From Talaromyces rugulosus (Eukaryota > Ascomycota > Eurotiomycetes > Eurotiales > Trichocomaceae): DNA of 64,000 nucleotides. The notes under the pieces are model-generated. The model was given only the letters and a program-made list of their open reading frames with translations. It searched no databases and was not told the origin of the DNA. Positions 34,510 through 46,600 of the stretch are shown piece after piece (position 1 is the stretch's first letter; each line of letters starts with the position of its first letter). The translations under genes and the position numbers were made by a program. Where the stretch lies: the NCBI RefSeq assembly GCF_013368755.1, contig NC_049561.1:1674001-1738000 (forward strand), written 5' to 3'.

Positions 34510-36183
34510 ATGGGGAACCCTACTGACTCTTCTATGGCTAAGCCGGCTGCGATGCTTCCAAGCACAGAAAGCTGCCGGGACTCGGAATTACAGTTGTCGC
34601 CCGAATGGGCCAATGATCCCAGAAACCCTGTCAACTGGTCTCTTGCGCGGCAATGGAGCATCATCTTCCTTCTCTGGGGAGCAAACACCGTGGCGTACGT
34701 TTTTCTTGTGTATAGTCTTCATTTCAAAATTTGATCTTTCCTTCGGGCATGCTAGTACATGTAAGATTGAAGCTCACATTCAAATCAGCTCCATCTGTTC
34801 CACCGCGTTTGAACCGGCGCTGCCGTTCGTCATGGACGATTTTGGTTCGCATAGCAGCTCTCTCTCCGCATTCACTATTTCCATTTATCTCGTGGGATAC
34901 TGCTTCGGCCCGCTGCTGGTTGCTCCGGTTTGTGAGCTGTATGGCCGTGTTGTGGCCTTGTATCCTGGGTTTGTCGTCTACCTTGCGGCGCTGGCCATCT
35001 GTGGTAGTAGTCATAGTATTGCCGTGTTTATCGTCTTCCGTGCCCTGATGCGGCTTTGCTGGCATTGAGTTTTTGATCTCTGGACGAGCTGTTATAGCTG
35101 ATATTGTTGCGCCAAAGCGGCGTGGTCTGGCCGTGACGTTTATGACCAGTGGTGTTACTTTTGTGAGTGGTCAGGATGGTCTTTGATATGCTTGTGCAGA
35201 CCTAGTAGGGCCCAACATTGGATATGTTAGTAGAAGCTCATAGTTGTGTCAAATAACTGACAGTTTAGGGCCGATTGTTGGCGGCTATATTGCCGAGACT
35301 ATTGGATGGCGCTGGATCTTCTGGATCTCGATCGCATTTGTATGTTCTTGGTACCATTTATTCTGCTGTACAATGGAAACTCACATTGTATAGTTGAGAA
35401 TATTCATGATCGGGTGTCTTTTGATTCTCCAAGAGACATACCCCCCGATTCTGCTCGCCCGGCATCAATCGGGCAGCAACACGGAAAAACCAGCATCATC
35501 ACAGCTGTTTTTGAGAGCATGCACACGTCCGCTCCGATTTATTTTCCGTTCTCGCTTGATCCTCCTCTTCACTCTCTATACCTCCATCCTCAATTCCTAC
35601 CTATATATCCTGCTGTCCACCCTGGGAACGACCTTCCAGACCGTATACAACTTCTCCACGGGGTCCAGTGGCCTCGCGTACCTAGGAATGATGACAGGCT
35701 TTCTTCTCAGCCAGATAACACTCGGCGTATTCTCCGACCTGTACGCCAACCAACAAGCTCGGCGCCGTGCCGACACAAAACTCAAGCCCGAAGACCGTCT
35801 CCCACCGCTAATCCTTGGCGCCGTGCTTTTACCGGGTGCTCTTTTTTTTATACGGATGGACCCTCGAAAAACACACCATGTGGATCGCACCGATCATCGG
35901 CAGTTCGCTGGTCGCCCTGGCAGCCATGTACTCCTATATCCCCGTGCAAATCTACGTGGTTGACGTGTACCCCCTCCACACGGCCAGTGCCACGGGGGCC
36001 ATGTCCATCATCCGCAGCGCCATCTCGGCGGTCGTGCCCCTGGGCGCGGACCCGTTGTATGCGCGTCTGGGGTATGGATGGGGGTATACGCTGTTGGCAG
36101 GCTTGGCTCTGCCGTTTATTGCGTTTGGCGTGATCTTGGTACGATGGGGCGAGCGAATCTCGGATGAAGGAGGCTGCTATTAA
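34510..36183 (+). pseudogene. MFS (DHA1-type) exporter, probably broken
   Basis: The frames together resemble a 12-helix MFS multidrug exporter: PRNPVNWSLARQWSI, SIYLVGYCFGPLLVAPVCEL, the motif-C-like PIVGGYIAETIGWRWIFWIS and a C-terminal half to 36183. Coding blocks: 34510-34694, 34789 onward, 35209-35221, 35269-35339, 35394-36183. Three defects are visible. First, an extra base at 35051 shifts the frame between FIVFRALM and GFAGIEFLISGRAV. Second, the expected donor after 35221 reads ATATGT instead of GTATGT. Third, a run of eight T at 35842-35849 shifts the frame by +1 between LLPGALFF and YGWTLEKHTMW. Two single-base indels could be assembly errors, but the splice defect is independent. 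The neighbours suggest it once exported the product of the adjacent cluster. Confidence 0.8.
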
Positions 36184-36855
36184 TTATTATTAGCTATGAA
36201 CTTAAAAAAACTGTGTGTCCGTACTGCAATCTACGGGATATCAATCCGTTGACTGTTGGCTGCTCCGCTTTGCTCCACAAATTACATCAAGGAACCATAT
36301 ATTAAGCTTATTTGTGCCCACCACCGCCGTTGACACGAAAAACCCATTACTGCCGTTTTTATGTCTTTTCGTCCTTTTGTAATGAAGAATGGACAAAAAT
36401 AGAAATAAAGTTGAGCCATGCGATCACATGCCAATTCCGACACGCCAGAAATTACCGATTTGGGCCTAGTGCGATCTAGGGCCCGAAAGGGGCCGCTTGG
36501 GGCCGCCACGTGACCGGAAAGCGGCCGCGATTGGCTTTTCTGGGGGCCGTTCGTTGTGTCGCTGTGTGGCTGTGGCGGGGCCCGGGGGGAAGAAAAGACA
36601 GGACCCTTCTTCACGATCGAATCCTTTTGTTCGATGGCCAAGTCTTTTCTGTTTTGATCCTGGGCTAATGGAGAAAGCGTGATCGATCAATCATGGCCCA
36701 GTCTTTGCTACCATTGAGATTACTGCCCCTGCCGTGACGACATCAATTCCGCCCAATCGCCGACCCCATCCAGCTTAGGGTCTCTCTCCTCTCTCTCTCT
36801 CTCTTTTCTCTCTCTCTCTTTCTTTCTGAATAAACTCTTCTTGTTTGTCGATATC
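36184..36855. other. intergenic with pyrimidine-rich promoter tract
   Basis: Upstream region of the C6 regulator. A nearly pure CT tract at 36781-36827 ends about 28 bp before the ATG, a common core-promoter feature in filamentous ascomycetes. GC-rich segment 36470-36600 has chance open frames in both directions but no gene I can support. Confidence 0.55.
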
Positions 36856-39512
36856 ATGTCGACGCATCACAATCAGGGCGGCGGCCCGGCTGACCACCAG
36901 TCTCTTTCTACGCCGCAATTGAACCGGTCCTGTGAATCATGCCGCGCCCTGAAAGTGCGCTGCTTGCCCGATACCAACATGCCCAACCAGTGCCAGAGGT
37001 GCACAAAGGCAAACCGGCCCTGTATCTTTGTCGCGCCACAGAGACGCCGGCCCCGGAAACGCACGGATTCGCGCGTGGCCCAGCTGGAGAAGGAGATGGC
37101 CGCAATGCGCTCCATGCTCAAGGACCGACGAGCTGCTGCTGCCGCCGCCGCTGCTGGTGGTGGTACTGCCACCAAGGAAGAAATCATTAACGAGGAGTCT
37201 GAGTCGGGGAGTGAAGAGGAAGAGCAGGACGAGGTCGACTTTGGCGTCATGCCCATGGAGAAACCGCATCCGCTCAACTATCAAGAAATAAAACTGGTCA
37301 ACGTCAACCCTTCTCAGTCGCCCGGTGTTCGCTCAACCTATGACCTGTCAGGCGATGGCCATTCTATGCAGAGCACACCCTCGCTGATCCCACACTCCAG
37401 TTCTCCCGATTTTGGAGACGGAGGCGATATCGTAGATCGCGGTCTTATCTCGCCCGCCGCCGCAGAAGATTTTCTCTCGCTGTTCATGACCGATTTGCTG
37501 GATTATTTCCCTTTTATTGTGCTACCGTTAGATACCACCGCCGCTCAACTGCGCCAGTCAAAACCCGTGCTTTTCTTGGCCATAATCGCAGCCGCTGCCA
37601 TTGCCGTGGACGCCGGGTTAGCCAACGTGATGAACCACGAGATCATCAGCCTTTACTCGCAGCGATTCTTTTTCCGCGGCGAAAAATCTTTGGAAATGGT
37701 GCAGGCGCTTATCCTGATGAATATATATTACCTTCCACCTGATTCTCCTTCGCAAATTCAAGCTTATCAATATTCCCACATAGCCGCCACCATGGCAATA
37801 GAAGTGGGCATCGCATACAAGAAGCGCATGCCGCGAAAGCCCAATCGAAATAGGAGACAGGCCACGCCAGCTGAAAAATTCGATGAGCAGATGGCTGAAC
37901 AAGCGCGGACTATCTTGACATGTTATCACCTTTCTTCGACGTATGTATTCCTATACGCCTTCTATTTCACGAACGAGTACTTACTATTGCAGGGTGGCCA
38001 TGAGGACGCGGCGACCGAATATGCTGCAATATAACGACTGGATTAAAGAATGCGTACGAATGCTCAGCAAGTCGCCAATCGAGTCGGACAGGCGGCTTGC
38101 TATATGGTTTGAACTTCAAATTATCACAGACGAGGCTTTGTCATCCTTTGGCCTCGACGACACGGCGTCCACCGCTCCGTTGACGGAGACCCGGGTGAAC
38201 GCTGTCCTACGGCTATTTGACAAGAAGATGGACGACTGGAAAGAGAACCTGGACGCGGAAGACCTCACAGGTAAGAATGAGTTTATACATGAATCTATAT
38301 ATCCATTTAGCTCACCTCATAGTGCCAATGGTGCTTGAATACCAACATGCTCTTCTATCCATCTACGAACTCGGCATAGGCGAAGGATATCGCGAGCCCG
38401 ATGCCATCAAACGACAATACTACACACTCCCTGCCCCTGAGAGCGGCGAGCAGCAATACGAGCCGCTGAGCGCGCTCCGAGTTGACCTCAACATCAAATG
38501 GCTCAACGCAGCACATGGCCTGCTAGACTCATTTTTGAACTGCGACGTGCACACAATGCGGAAAATGCCGAATCTGACGTATTCCCGAGTCGTGCTGGGC
38601 GTGATGGTCCTGCTTAAGATTTTTTTCTCGATCAAGTCCGGTGCCCTGCGGGATGTCATTAGCCTGGGCACGGTCAACATGGAGCAATATCTTGAGTCTA
38701 TGACTGAACGACTCACCGAGGCCAGCGCCGGCTCCAAGTACCCGATCCCATCGCGCTGGCTGCGTGTGGTTGGCGGCAAGGCGCGTGACTGGCTGACGAG
38801 GTTTGAGAATCATCGAACGGAAAAGGAAGAAGCTCGGCTGCAGGCTCAGCGCGACGCTGAAAAGGCAAAGGCAAAGGCCGCTGCCGCCGTCACGGTGGTT
38901 GGTCCGTCGACATCGTCATTCACGGCCGCGTGGCATGGAGGTATTGTGCCTACGCCGACCAAGGTGGTGCCGGTTGGGATGCAGCCAGCGTATCCGGATG
39001 AGTATCACCAGCAACAATATCATCAGCAACGTCAACATGAACAAACGCACGAGTTCAATCCGAATCTCGCCTACCAACAAACAACAAACACAAGCCCCGT
39101 GGCCAGCATGTCAGCGACATCTGCCACCTCTGTTCACAACTACAACCATAATGCATGGCCAACACCCACCCAAAACGACCCAGGAATGCATCATCAGCAT
39201 CATCACCAGCAGCAACAGCAACAACAACATCATCACCCACACATAAACAACCCTCCCGCAGTCGCCCACCCCTACACTCTTCCCTCCCAACCCGCCGCCG
39301 CCGTCTGGTCCTTTCAGCACGACATGGCCAACCTCCAACAGCAACAACAACAGACCCAAACACAACCCTTCCCTCTTGACCTCGGCGGCCAACAAGATGC
39401 TACTTCAAACCATACCAATAATCCCATGTATTCCATGGAAAACGCTATTCCAATGGACATGGAATTTGACTGGGTTCCTGACCGGGGAATGTTTCAGTTG
39501 CCTACTTTTTGA
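36856..39512 (+). CDS. Zn2Cys6 transcription factor with Gln/His-rich tail
   Basis: Predicted 854-aa nuclear regulator. Three exons: 36856-37940, 37993-38270, 38311-39512, with phases closing across introns of 52 and 40 nt. The ATG at 36856 is chosen because the frame upstream has no ATG. The zinc cluster is residues 26-56 (CESCRALKVRC, then a nine-residue loop, then CQRCTKANRPC; CX2CX6CX9CX2CX6C), followed by basic RRRPRKRTDSR and a coiled-coil linker. The middle domain shows LMTDLLDYFPFIVLPLD and HIAATMAIEVGIAYKKRMPR. The C-terminal 250 residues are Gln/His/Asn-rich, ending with an acidic aromatic segment. It sits directly after the MFS pseudogene and could be the pathway regulator of the UstYa/FMO group; that link is positional only. 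Confidence 0.92.
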
Positions 39513-39912
39513 TAAAGAAAAAAAATTTTTTTTTCATTTCTACTTTTGCATTTATCTGGCAATAAATAATAGATTTTCCCTTTTTATTTATCTTCTCTTC
39601 TCTTCTCTTTTTTTTGCGGATTGGTTTGTTCTTTTCGTTTTGCATATATTAATGTCGAGTTTAGAATTTTTTGATGTGATGGTTGATGTTTCTTTTCTTT
39701 TCTTTAATACCTGTATTGATTACATAGGGCTCTCTACATATATACATATACGTGTTGGTGGCACATGGCATTTGGCAATAGATAAATCAGTTTATATTCG
39801 TTTCGTCGTGACTCGTCGGGTACATAAATTGTTATCATACATAAACATAAAGCATAAGCATATAGCATAAGCATACAATCATTTCAGAAGAAAAAAACAT
39901 AATTACAAACGC
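39513..39912. other. convergent 3-prime intergenic region
   Basis: AT-rich, T-run-laden terminator region between convergent genes. The open frame 39376-39870 runs through the end of the regulator and into low-complexity sequence and is not a gene. Confidence 0.5.
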
Positions 39913-41815
39913 TCAAATAACACTAAACGCTTCCAGAGCATCCATAAACCCGCCAATAGCGCTCGCGCCGAGAATCCCGCGCATGGCGGTGCGCTTCAAA
40001 TCACGATGTCGGTCGTATGGCTGCGGGCTGTGGTATCCTTTTCGACTGCGTGAGGATCGGTGGCGTTGTGGTAGTTGCTGCTGTTGCTGATGTTGTTGTT
40101 GTTGTTGCTGCGGAGCGAGGTATTGCTGGGGTTGGGAGATGTTGTCGGACATGCTCCGTGAAAAGGCGCGCGTGGGGGGAGGTGGTGCTGGGGTGTATCG
40201 GGGTTGTTGATAAGACTGGGAGCCCCCAGTCGGGGTCGTGGAGAGAAAGCCGTTTGGTGCTGTACTACTGTAGTAAGTCTGGTGGTGGTGGTGGTGGTGT
40301 TGTTGATGGACGCCGTTGCGCGCGTTGGAGGAGGAAGGGCTGGATGTTGGCGCTCTCGCGGGATATAGGCCATTTGCATGTACATTATTTGGCTGCGGTA
40401 CAGGAATTGGCCGTGTCTGCGAGTGCGTGTTGACAGTGTCTTTGTGTCGCCAGTTGCTTTCGGTGTCGCTGCCAGGAACTTTGTTCGAGACAGAGTAGGA
40501 ATAGGGCCGCGATGCCGGTTCTCCACTAGACGACCTAGCAGCAGCAGTAGTGGTATATTGTCGACCATCACCATCACCAGTAGCAGCAGGCTGTCGATTC
40601 TTTCTCTTTGTTTTCCGCCTCATCGACGACGATGTTGAACTGTCCGAATCTTCGGAATCGCTGTGGACGTGCGCCTGTTTGGTCGAGTATAGTTTGCGCA
40701 GTTGAGCAGCCTGAGTTCGCGCGTCTTGCGAGTGTGGTTTCCGCCAGTCGGTGGTAGTCCCCTCGAGATAATACCCTTGCATGTCCGGGCGGCCATAGCC
40801 GTCGTCTGAATAGCCGTCTTCACTTCCGGACGACACATATGCATGAGGAAAACCTGCTGCTGCTGCTGCATTGGCGTCATATGTGACGAGTCGCTGGCCA
40901 ACTTCTTCCCGAATCCAGCGATTGAGCAAGGCGTCGAGTATTGTCCCTGTCAGTCGAAGCATATCCTTTGGCAATTCTTCTACGGCGTTCAACGACGACT
41001 CCACGCCTAAAGGAATTATTGGTAGTTTGGACATGCCCGGGCTGGTGGGAGAGGACAGGTCTTGTGTCGAGGACGTGCTGGATTCGAATTTGACAGTCGG
41101 TGCTCGGTCTTCTTTCGCTTCTTGACGCGCAAGATCCCATAGACGGTCGAGTTTCTTGGTCGACCAATATCTGACAATCAGCATATTCTGTGCATCAGCC
41201 CTCTCCTGAGCAATAAGCTCTTCGGTAAGGGTGTTGAGAACACTGAATGGTCCATGACGTTAGTACATGTAAACAGTAATAAAGACATGTCAACCCACTT
41301 TTTCACTTCCACCAATCGGCCCAGCTGCAACACCTGGACTATCACCATCAGACTAAATTTGAGAGACTCGAGCTGTGCGAGAAGATAAGTGACGCGCTGC
41401 TTCTTGAAGCAGGTCTTGAAACGCTGCTGAACGGACTGCGGGCCGCCGCCGCCCTCGGTTGCTTGAGAATTGGGCTTCTGCACTTCATCCAGCATATCCT
41501 CGACCTCCTCAAACACGGTGCGCGCCTGCTCGCTGATCTGGTTTGCGGTGTCCAGACAATCCTGCGTGTGCACCGAGTGCTCAGACTGCAGGCTTTGGCG
41601 GGCTTGTTTGAGGCTGGTTGAGAACAGAGTGATGCCCTTGGAGATGCTGTGGATGTCGACGCCTAGGTTTGCGACCTGGCATGCGACTGCGTTCAAGAGC
41701 AGGGCCAGCCGCAAGCCGGCGCCTGCAACACTGGCGACGCTACCTGTTGATTCGCGTGAGTACATCAAGCGCGAATGCAAGGCAAGAAACCTGGCGACGT
41801 ACCTGTGTCGGCCAT
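39913..41815 (-). CDS. protein with azaphilone-cluster/STAND-type N-terminal domain
   Basis: Predicted 595-aa protein from three exons: 41815-41803 (13 nt, M-A-D-T), 41743-41299, 41242-39913; phases close. The first 170 residues (GSVASVAGAGLRLALLLNAV, then helices to QKPNSQATEG and KFSLMVIVQVLQLGRLVEVK) match the fungal helical N-terminal domain found at the front of many STAND/NLR-like proteins and in azaphilone-cluster proteins (PF17111-like, named from memory). Here no NACHT or NB-ARC domain follows; instead there is a long Ser/Arg/His/Gln-rich, likely disordered region with a six-histidine run, and a short hydrophobic C-terminus (MRGILGASAIGGFMDALEAF). It may act as an adaptor or signalling scaffold; function is not established. 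Confidence 0.8.
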
Positions 41816-43274
41816 CTAAAAGACGATTCTGAGACTTGCTGCGAGATCACCTAGCGTTCAAGAGCAAGATAGTAGTGTCGTGTTCAAAATACACAAAGTT
41901 CTGCAGGTGGTTTCATAGTCATATTCATAGTCGAGTCCAGTCATAAGTCAGCAGTGTTATTAACCAGACCCCACAGGCGTTGCCACAGCCCTGGAAACAG
42001 ACTTGAGGCTCCTCAGGCCGCGTTCATGGCCACCGGCCAGAAGCACGCAGGGTCATTGGCCACCAGCACACCACGGACTGCGCCCGGCGAGCGATAGACT
42101 TCACATCTTTGCCCTTCGGAGCATTAGCTGAACAGGGCGCGGACGCTAGAGAGAGAAGCCGGTCGCGATCAGTGCGACGATGATTCACGAAGGTTTGAGC
42201 TGACCTGCTGCAGCCTGCAGACGTCATGTTTGCCTTGTTTGCTTGCGAGTCTGCACTGCCCCGCTTTCTTCTGTACACCAAGGTAGACTATACAACTTGC
42301 CTATTAATACCAGCAGAGTCTTTTTTCCCGATTCTCAGGAGAGGCTCTGGAAATTCTCTCTCTCTCTCTCTCTCTCGCCCTCTCAGGCGTTGCATAAGTG
42401 CTGACAGATGGCTCGTATAGACATACTGATACGGACATACGGTATACGGATTATAAAGGCCATCGCTATCAGACCAGACTGGCATTGAGGCCATGTAGTG
42501 AAAAGAAGCCTGCTGCACGTTACAAACTTAATAATACTACGTCTTCGGTCTATATTCTCTATCTGCAACACTGGTCTGAAACAGACCAGGATCAGCGTCT
42601 TGATACGCTCGGCTCTCGACTGCCGAGCCATGCCCCTCGGGTTTCTTGCTACACACTTGAAACCGATGTTAGACAGTATAGAATATAGTACTATTGAATA
42701 ATTAGCAACTTTCTTTAAAATGTAGTCTTGAGTTGTATGCGCAATGTGGATCGAGCCCCTTTTCTGGGCCGTGACCAACCAGCGACCGCGTGGTGGCTTG
42801 CGACAACTCAACCTTTCCGCTTTGAGACGTTTCGTCTATCGATACCTAGCTTTGTGTTTTCTTCATGCTGTGATTACTTCGGTCTCTGCTGCACCTCCAG
42901 AGAGCCGCTGAATCTCCTATAGAACGAGCGTGTGTATTTCTCGTCAAGTGGCCCCAATTCTATAGGCGACTAACCTTGTTCTGCGTTCTCAGAGCGTGAC
43001 TTGCGTCGCACGCCGTCTCGTGCGCTTTTCCGAACGCCCGCTTGTCCCATGCTGACACCCACGACCGACTAGTCAAGAAACCGGCATCCGACAATTTATA
43101 AATAATACCCTCACTTTGACCGGCCAGCATTCGCATACTCCATCGCGCGGATGGGGTCTCTCTCCGGAAGGGCGGCTATCAGGGACGACTCATATACGGA
43201 AAACCCGGCGGCACCACTACCACTATCGTGACTCGGCAAATCGAAGCTGCATTGGTTATTAGAACAATCGTATA
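41816..43274. other. divergent intergenic region, about 1.5 kb
   Basis: Upstream of the STAND-N-domain protein and of the DUF726 gene. It contains a (TC)n run at about 42356-42376. Several open frames of 60-140 codons lack coding character. No tRNA-like cloverleaf found by eye. Confidence 0.45.
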
Positions 43275-46200
43275 ATGGCGTCAGAAGCACCAGCCACGGC
43301 ACCATCGGCCGAGTCGAAGCCGCCTCCTCCGCAGCCCCAGGCAGATTTGGATGATTTTGGACTCCCGATTCGAACGAGCAAGGAGCGTACGCCTCCGCCG
43401 CAAGACTCGGCTTCTACCTCGCCTTCATTCCATGATGCCCAAGAGTTTTCGCCGAAGAATGAAGAGCCTCCACCTGTTGCGGAACAAAAGGAAGAAGAAA
43501 GAGGAGAAAAAGAAGAACAAAAAGCAGCACCCAGCGGCGCGATTACGCCTACCGGAGATCAAGAAAGGGGGCATGCAGGTCTTTCAAACGAAGCTCAGCA
43601 ATCCACTTCCGTCACTGGACTGGGCGTGACGATTGAAGAAGTTACAAAACCAGAATTGGCGGATGCGGCAGACTCATCCGCTAATCATACGACAGAACAT
43701 ACACAAACTGGTCAAGACAGCTCTGACGCCAGGGCGTCTCACGAAAAACATGCCGCAGTAGGCGCTTCGGAATGGTCCCATCAGAAGCTCACCGAAGAGC
43801 ACGGTGACGAAGAGAGCGATAGTGAAGACGATTGGAAAGCTATGCCGGCTCTGGGGGAGCTTGATCATTATGATGACTACGGCAGACTGGTTGCCAAAGG
43901 CTCGCGGATTGAAGACGAAGACTACGCCGACATAGGAAGTGCCGCTCGCGGATACACGCGTGTGCAGCTAGACGAAGATGCTCAGTCTGCAACCAGCATG
44001 GATGAGGATACAAGCTATCTCTTCAAAGAAAGCCACGGCACTTCGCTTGGAATCGACGATGAAACTCGCGACCCGCTCAGCCAGCTCCAGGCTACCAAGG
44101 TTATCCTCAGCGAGGGCCAGCGTATCGCATATGTTGGTGTGGTTCGACTAGCTGTATACCAAATGACCAAGGATTTGGAGAACGTCGTAGCGACCAAGTC
44201 CTCCAAGAAGGCCTTTCAAGACGCTCTGGACTCGACGAAGAAATGGAGTCAAGCAGTCATGATGCGCCTTTTTGCACACATGGACATTGATTCCGCAGAG
44301 CAGGTCATGATTGAGCAGCTGGCGGAGCACGGTGTGCAATCTGCAGACCTTGTGCCAACGCTGATGAAAAGTGCTCGAGTTGAAAACCCCATGGCTGAAG
44401 AGCAAAGTCCATCTCTAAATTCTCCGTCGATTTCGTCGCCCAGCCTTGGCAGTGGACATAGAGACAGTCTCAGTCCATCTGAAACGAACAACAAAACCCC
44501 CGAGAATGAGAAAGAAGCGTCGCTGTCTCCTGGAACTGACGGTGTGCCAGAAGTGCAAACTCCGTCTCAAATGCCAACTTCGGCCAAGATAGAAATCGAT
44601 CTTCGCTGGACTGTCCTATGTGACCTTTTCCTTGTCTTGATTGCAGATGCTAATTACGACTCTCGATCACGCTATTTACTAGAGCAGGTTGGAAAAGCCA
44701 TGAATATTTCGTGGATGCAGATATGCCGATTTGAGAAAAAGGTCATCGATGCCTTGGAGATGGAACAAGCGGCCGCCAAAGAAACATGGGACGAATCAGA
44801 ACACATGGAAGAGCGCCGAAAGAAATCAATGAAGAAGAAATATATGCTTATGGGCCTAGCAACCGTAGGCGGAGGCTTGGTTATAGGCTTATCGGCTGGT
44901 CTACTGGCGCCCGTCATTGGCGCCGGCCTAGCAGCTGGGTTTACGACGATTGGCATATCCGGCACTGGTGCTTTCCTGGGAGGAGCTGGCGGGACTGCAT
45001 TGATTGCCTCTGGAGCTACTCTTACCGGTAGCTATACAGGATTGAAAGCCTCTCATCGGCGGACAGCTGCCGTGCAAACATTTGAATATCGACCTTTACA
45101 CAACAATCAAAAGGTCAATCTGATCGTTACTGTTTCGGGATGGATGACTGGAAAGGTTGATGACGTCCGGTTACCTTTTAGTACAGTGGATCCAATCATG
45201 GGAGATATATACTCTGTCTTCTGGGAGCCCGAAATGCTGCAAAGTATGGGTTCAACCATCAACATTCTGGCAACAGAGGTAGGCCAGACCGAAATGAAGA
45301 CGATAAGGATGCGTACTGACAAAAAAACTAGGCACTGACCCAAGGTTTGCAACAAGTGCTCGGTAGCACCATTTTGACCGCATTAATGGGAGCTCTTCAA
45401 CTTCCCCTCGTGCTCACTAAGCTATCCTACCTTATCGACAATCCATGGAATGTCTCCCTAGTGCGGGCAAACGCAGCCGGGTTGATTCTTGCGGATTCTC
45501 TCATGAGCCGTAGCCTTGGAAAAAGACCAATCACCCTACTTGGTTTTTCTCTCGGTTCGCGAGTGATCTTCTCCTGTCTCAAGGAACTTGCCAGGAAGGG
45601 TGCACACGGGATTATTCAAAACGTTTATATGTTTGGCTCGCCAATAGTGGCCAACAAAGACGATTATATGAAAGCCCGGAGCGTCGTGGTCGGACGCTTT
45701 GTGAATGGTTATTCCTCAAACGACTGGATTCTGGGCTACCTATTTCGAGCGACCAGTGGTGGCATCATGCGTGTCTCTGGCCTTGCGCCTGTTCTCGACG
45801 TCCCGGGGCTCGAGAATTTGGATGTCACAAACCTCGTCAGCGGACACATGAGCTATCGTACCGCAATGCCGCGACTGCTGCGCGAAGTTGGCTGGGAGGT
45901 ACTCAGCGACGAATTCGCAGAAATCGAAGACCCAGATCCCGAGAACCACGCGGAACGACAGCGCGAACTGATCCGCGAAATCGACGAAGCCCGCAGGGAG
46001 GCAGAGGAGAAGCCAGACAAGAAGAAATTCGGCTTGTTCAAACGGTCTCGTCTCGCAAAGAAGAAAGGCTGGGAGACATACGACCCAGATCAAGTAGACT
46101 CATCATCGCCGCATAGTAACAATTCACCGGGATCGACGTTTGTGCAAGATAGTATTCTTTTCGATATCGATGCTATCAAAGCAGAACTCGCCTCGGAGCA

Positions 46201-46600
46201 AATCGAGGTCAAGCAGTTAGAGTCCACGCTACCTCCGATCAAGGTGGAATTGAACAGCCCTCAGCATCCTGCAGAACCATCACCCCGTCCAGACCTGAAG
46301 CAATCCAAAAGTGCAGATGATGCCGCTACGCTGGTGGACAAACAGTCCACGACCACCGACCCAAAGACCTCCCCTCCTCCCCCTCCTCTTCCAGTTTCAG
46401 AAGCTAAACCAGACGAGGATGCTCAATTGACCTTTGACACATCTTACCACGTTCCCTCGCATGACGCTCGGCCTCCACTTCACTCAGCCGCGACTATGCC
46501 CGCTGATTTTGGACATAATGCCTGGGCTGACGACGACGGACATGGACATGGACACGGACACCATGGCGAGGAAGAGGAAATCCAGATGACGTTTGAATGA
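43275..46600 (+). CDS. DUF726 (Mil1/TMCO4-like) lipase-fold membrane protein
   Basis: Predicted 1090-aa protein from exons 43275-45278 and 45332-46600; both exon lengths are multiples of three and the 53-nt intron is GT-AG. An acidic disordered N-terminus (about 220 residues) precedes the DUF726 region. This shows a conserved ARM-like block, then a glycine-rich double membrane hairpin (GGGLVIGLSAGLLAPVIGAG) and an alpha/beta-hydrolase-like domain with nucleophile elbow GFSLGSR (Ser about 741), then IQNVYMFGSPIVANKDDY. Yeast Mil1/Yfl034w and human TMCO4 belong to the same family; the yeast protein binds clathrin adaptor subunits. Lipase activity is plausible from the Ser elbow but unproven. 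The tail is Pro-rich with a GHGHGHGHH stretch. Confidence 0.9.

Noticed and set aside
34203..34526. Open frame translating the octamer repeat as a periodic hydrophobic protein
   Set aside because: It is produced by the 8-bp tandem repeat and ends within the leader of the downstream gene.
36466..36690. Opposing open frames in the GC-rich region upstream of the C6 regulator
   Set aside because: Low-complexity Pro/Arg translations in both directions with no start context; consistent with GC-rich promoter DNA.
39376..39870. 164-codon ORF at the 3-prime end of the C6 regulator
   Set aside because: It overlaps the regulator in another frame and then runs through T-rich terminator sequence.
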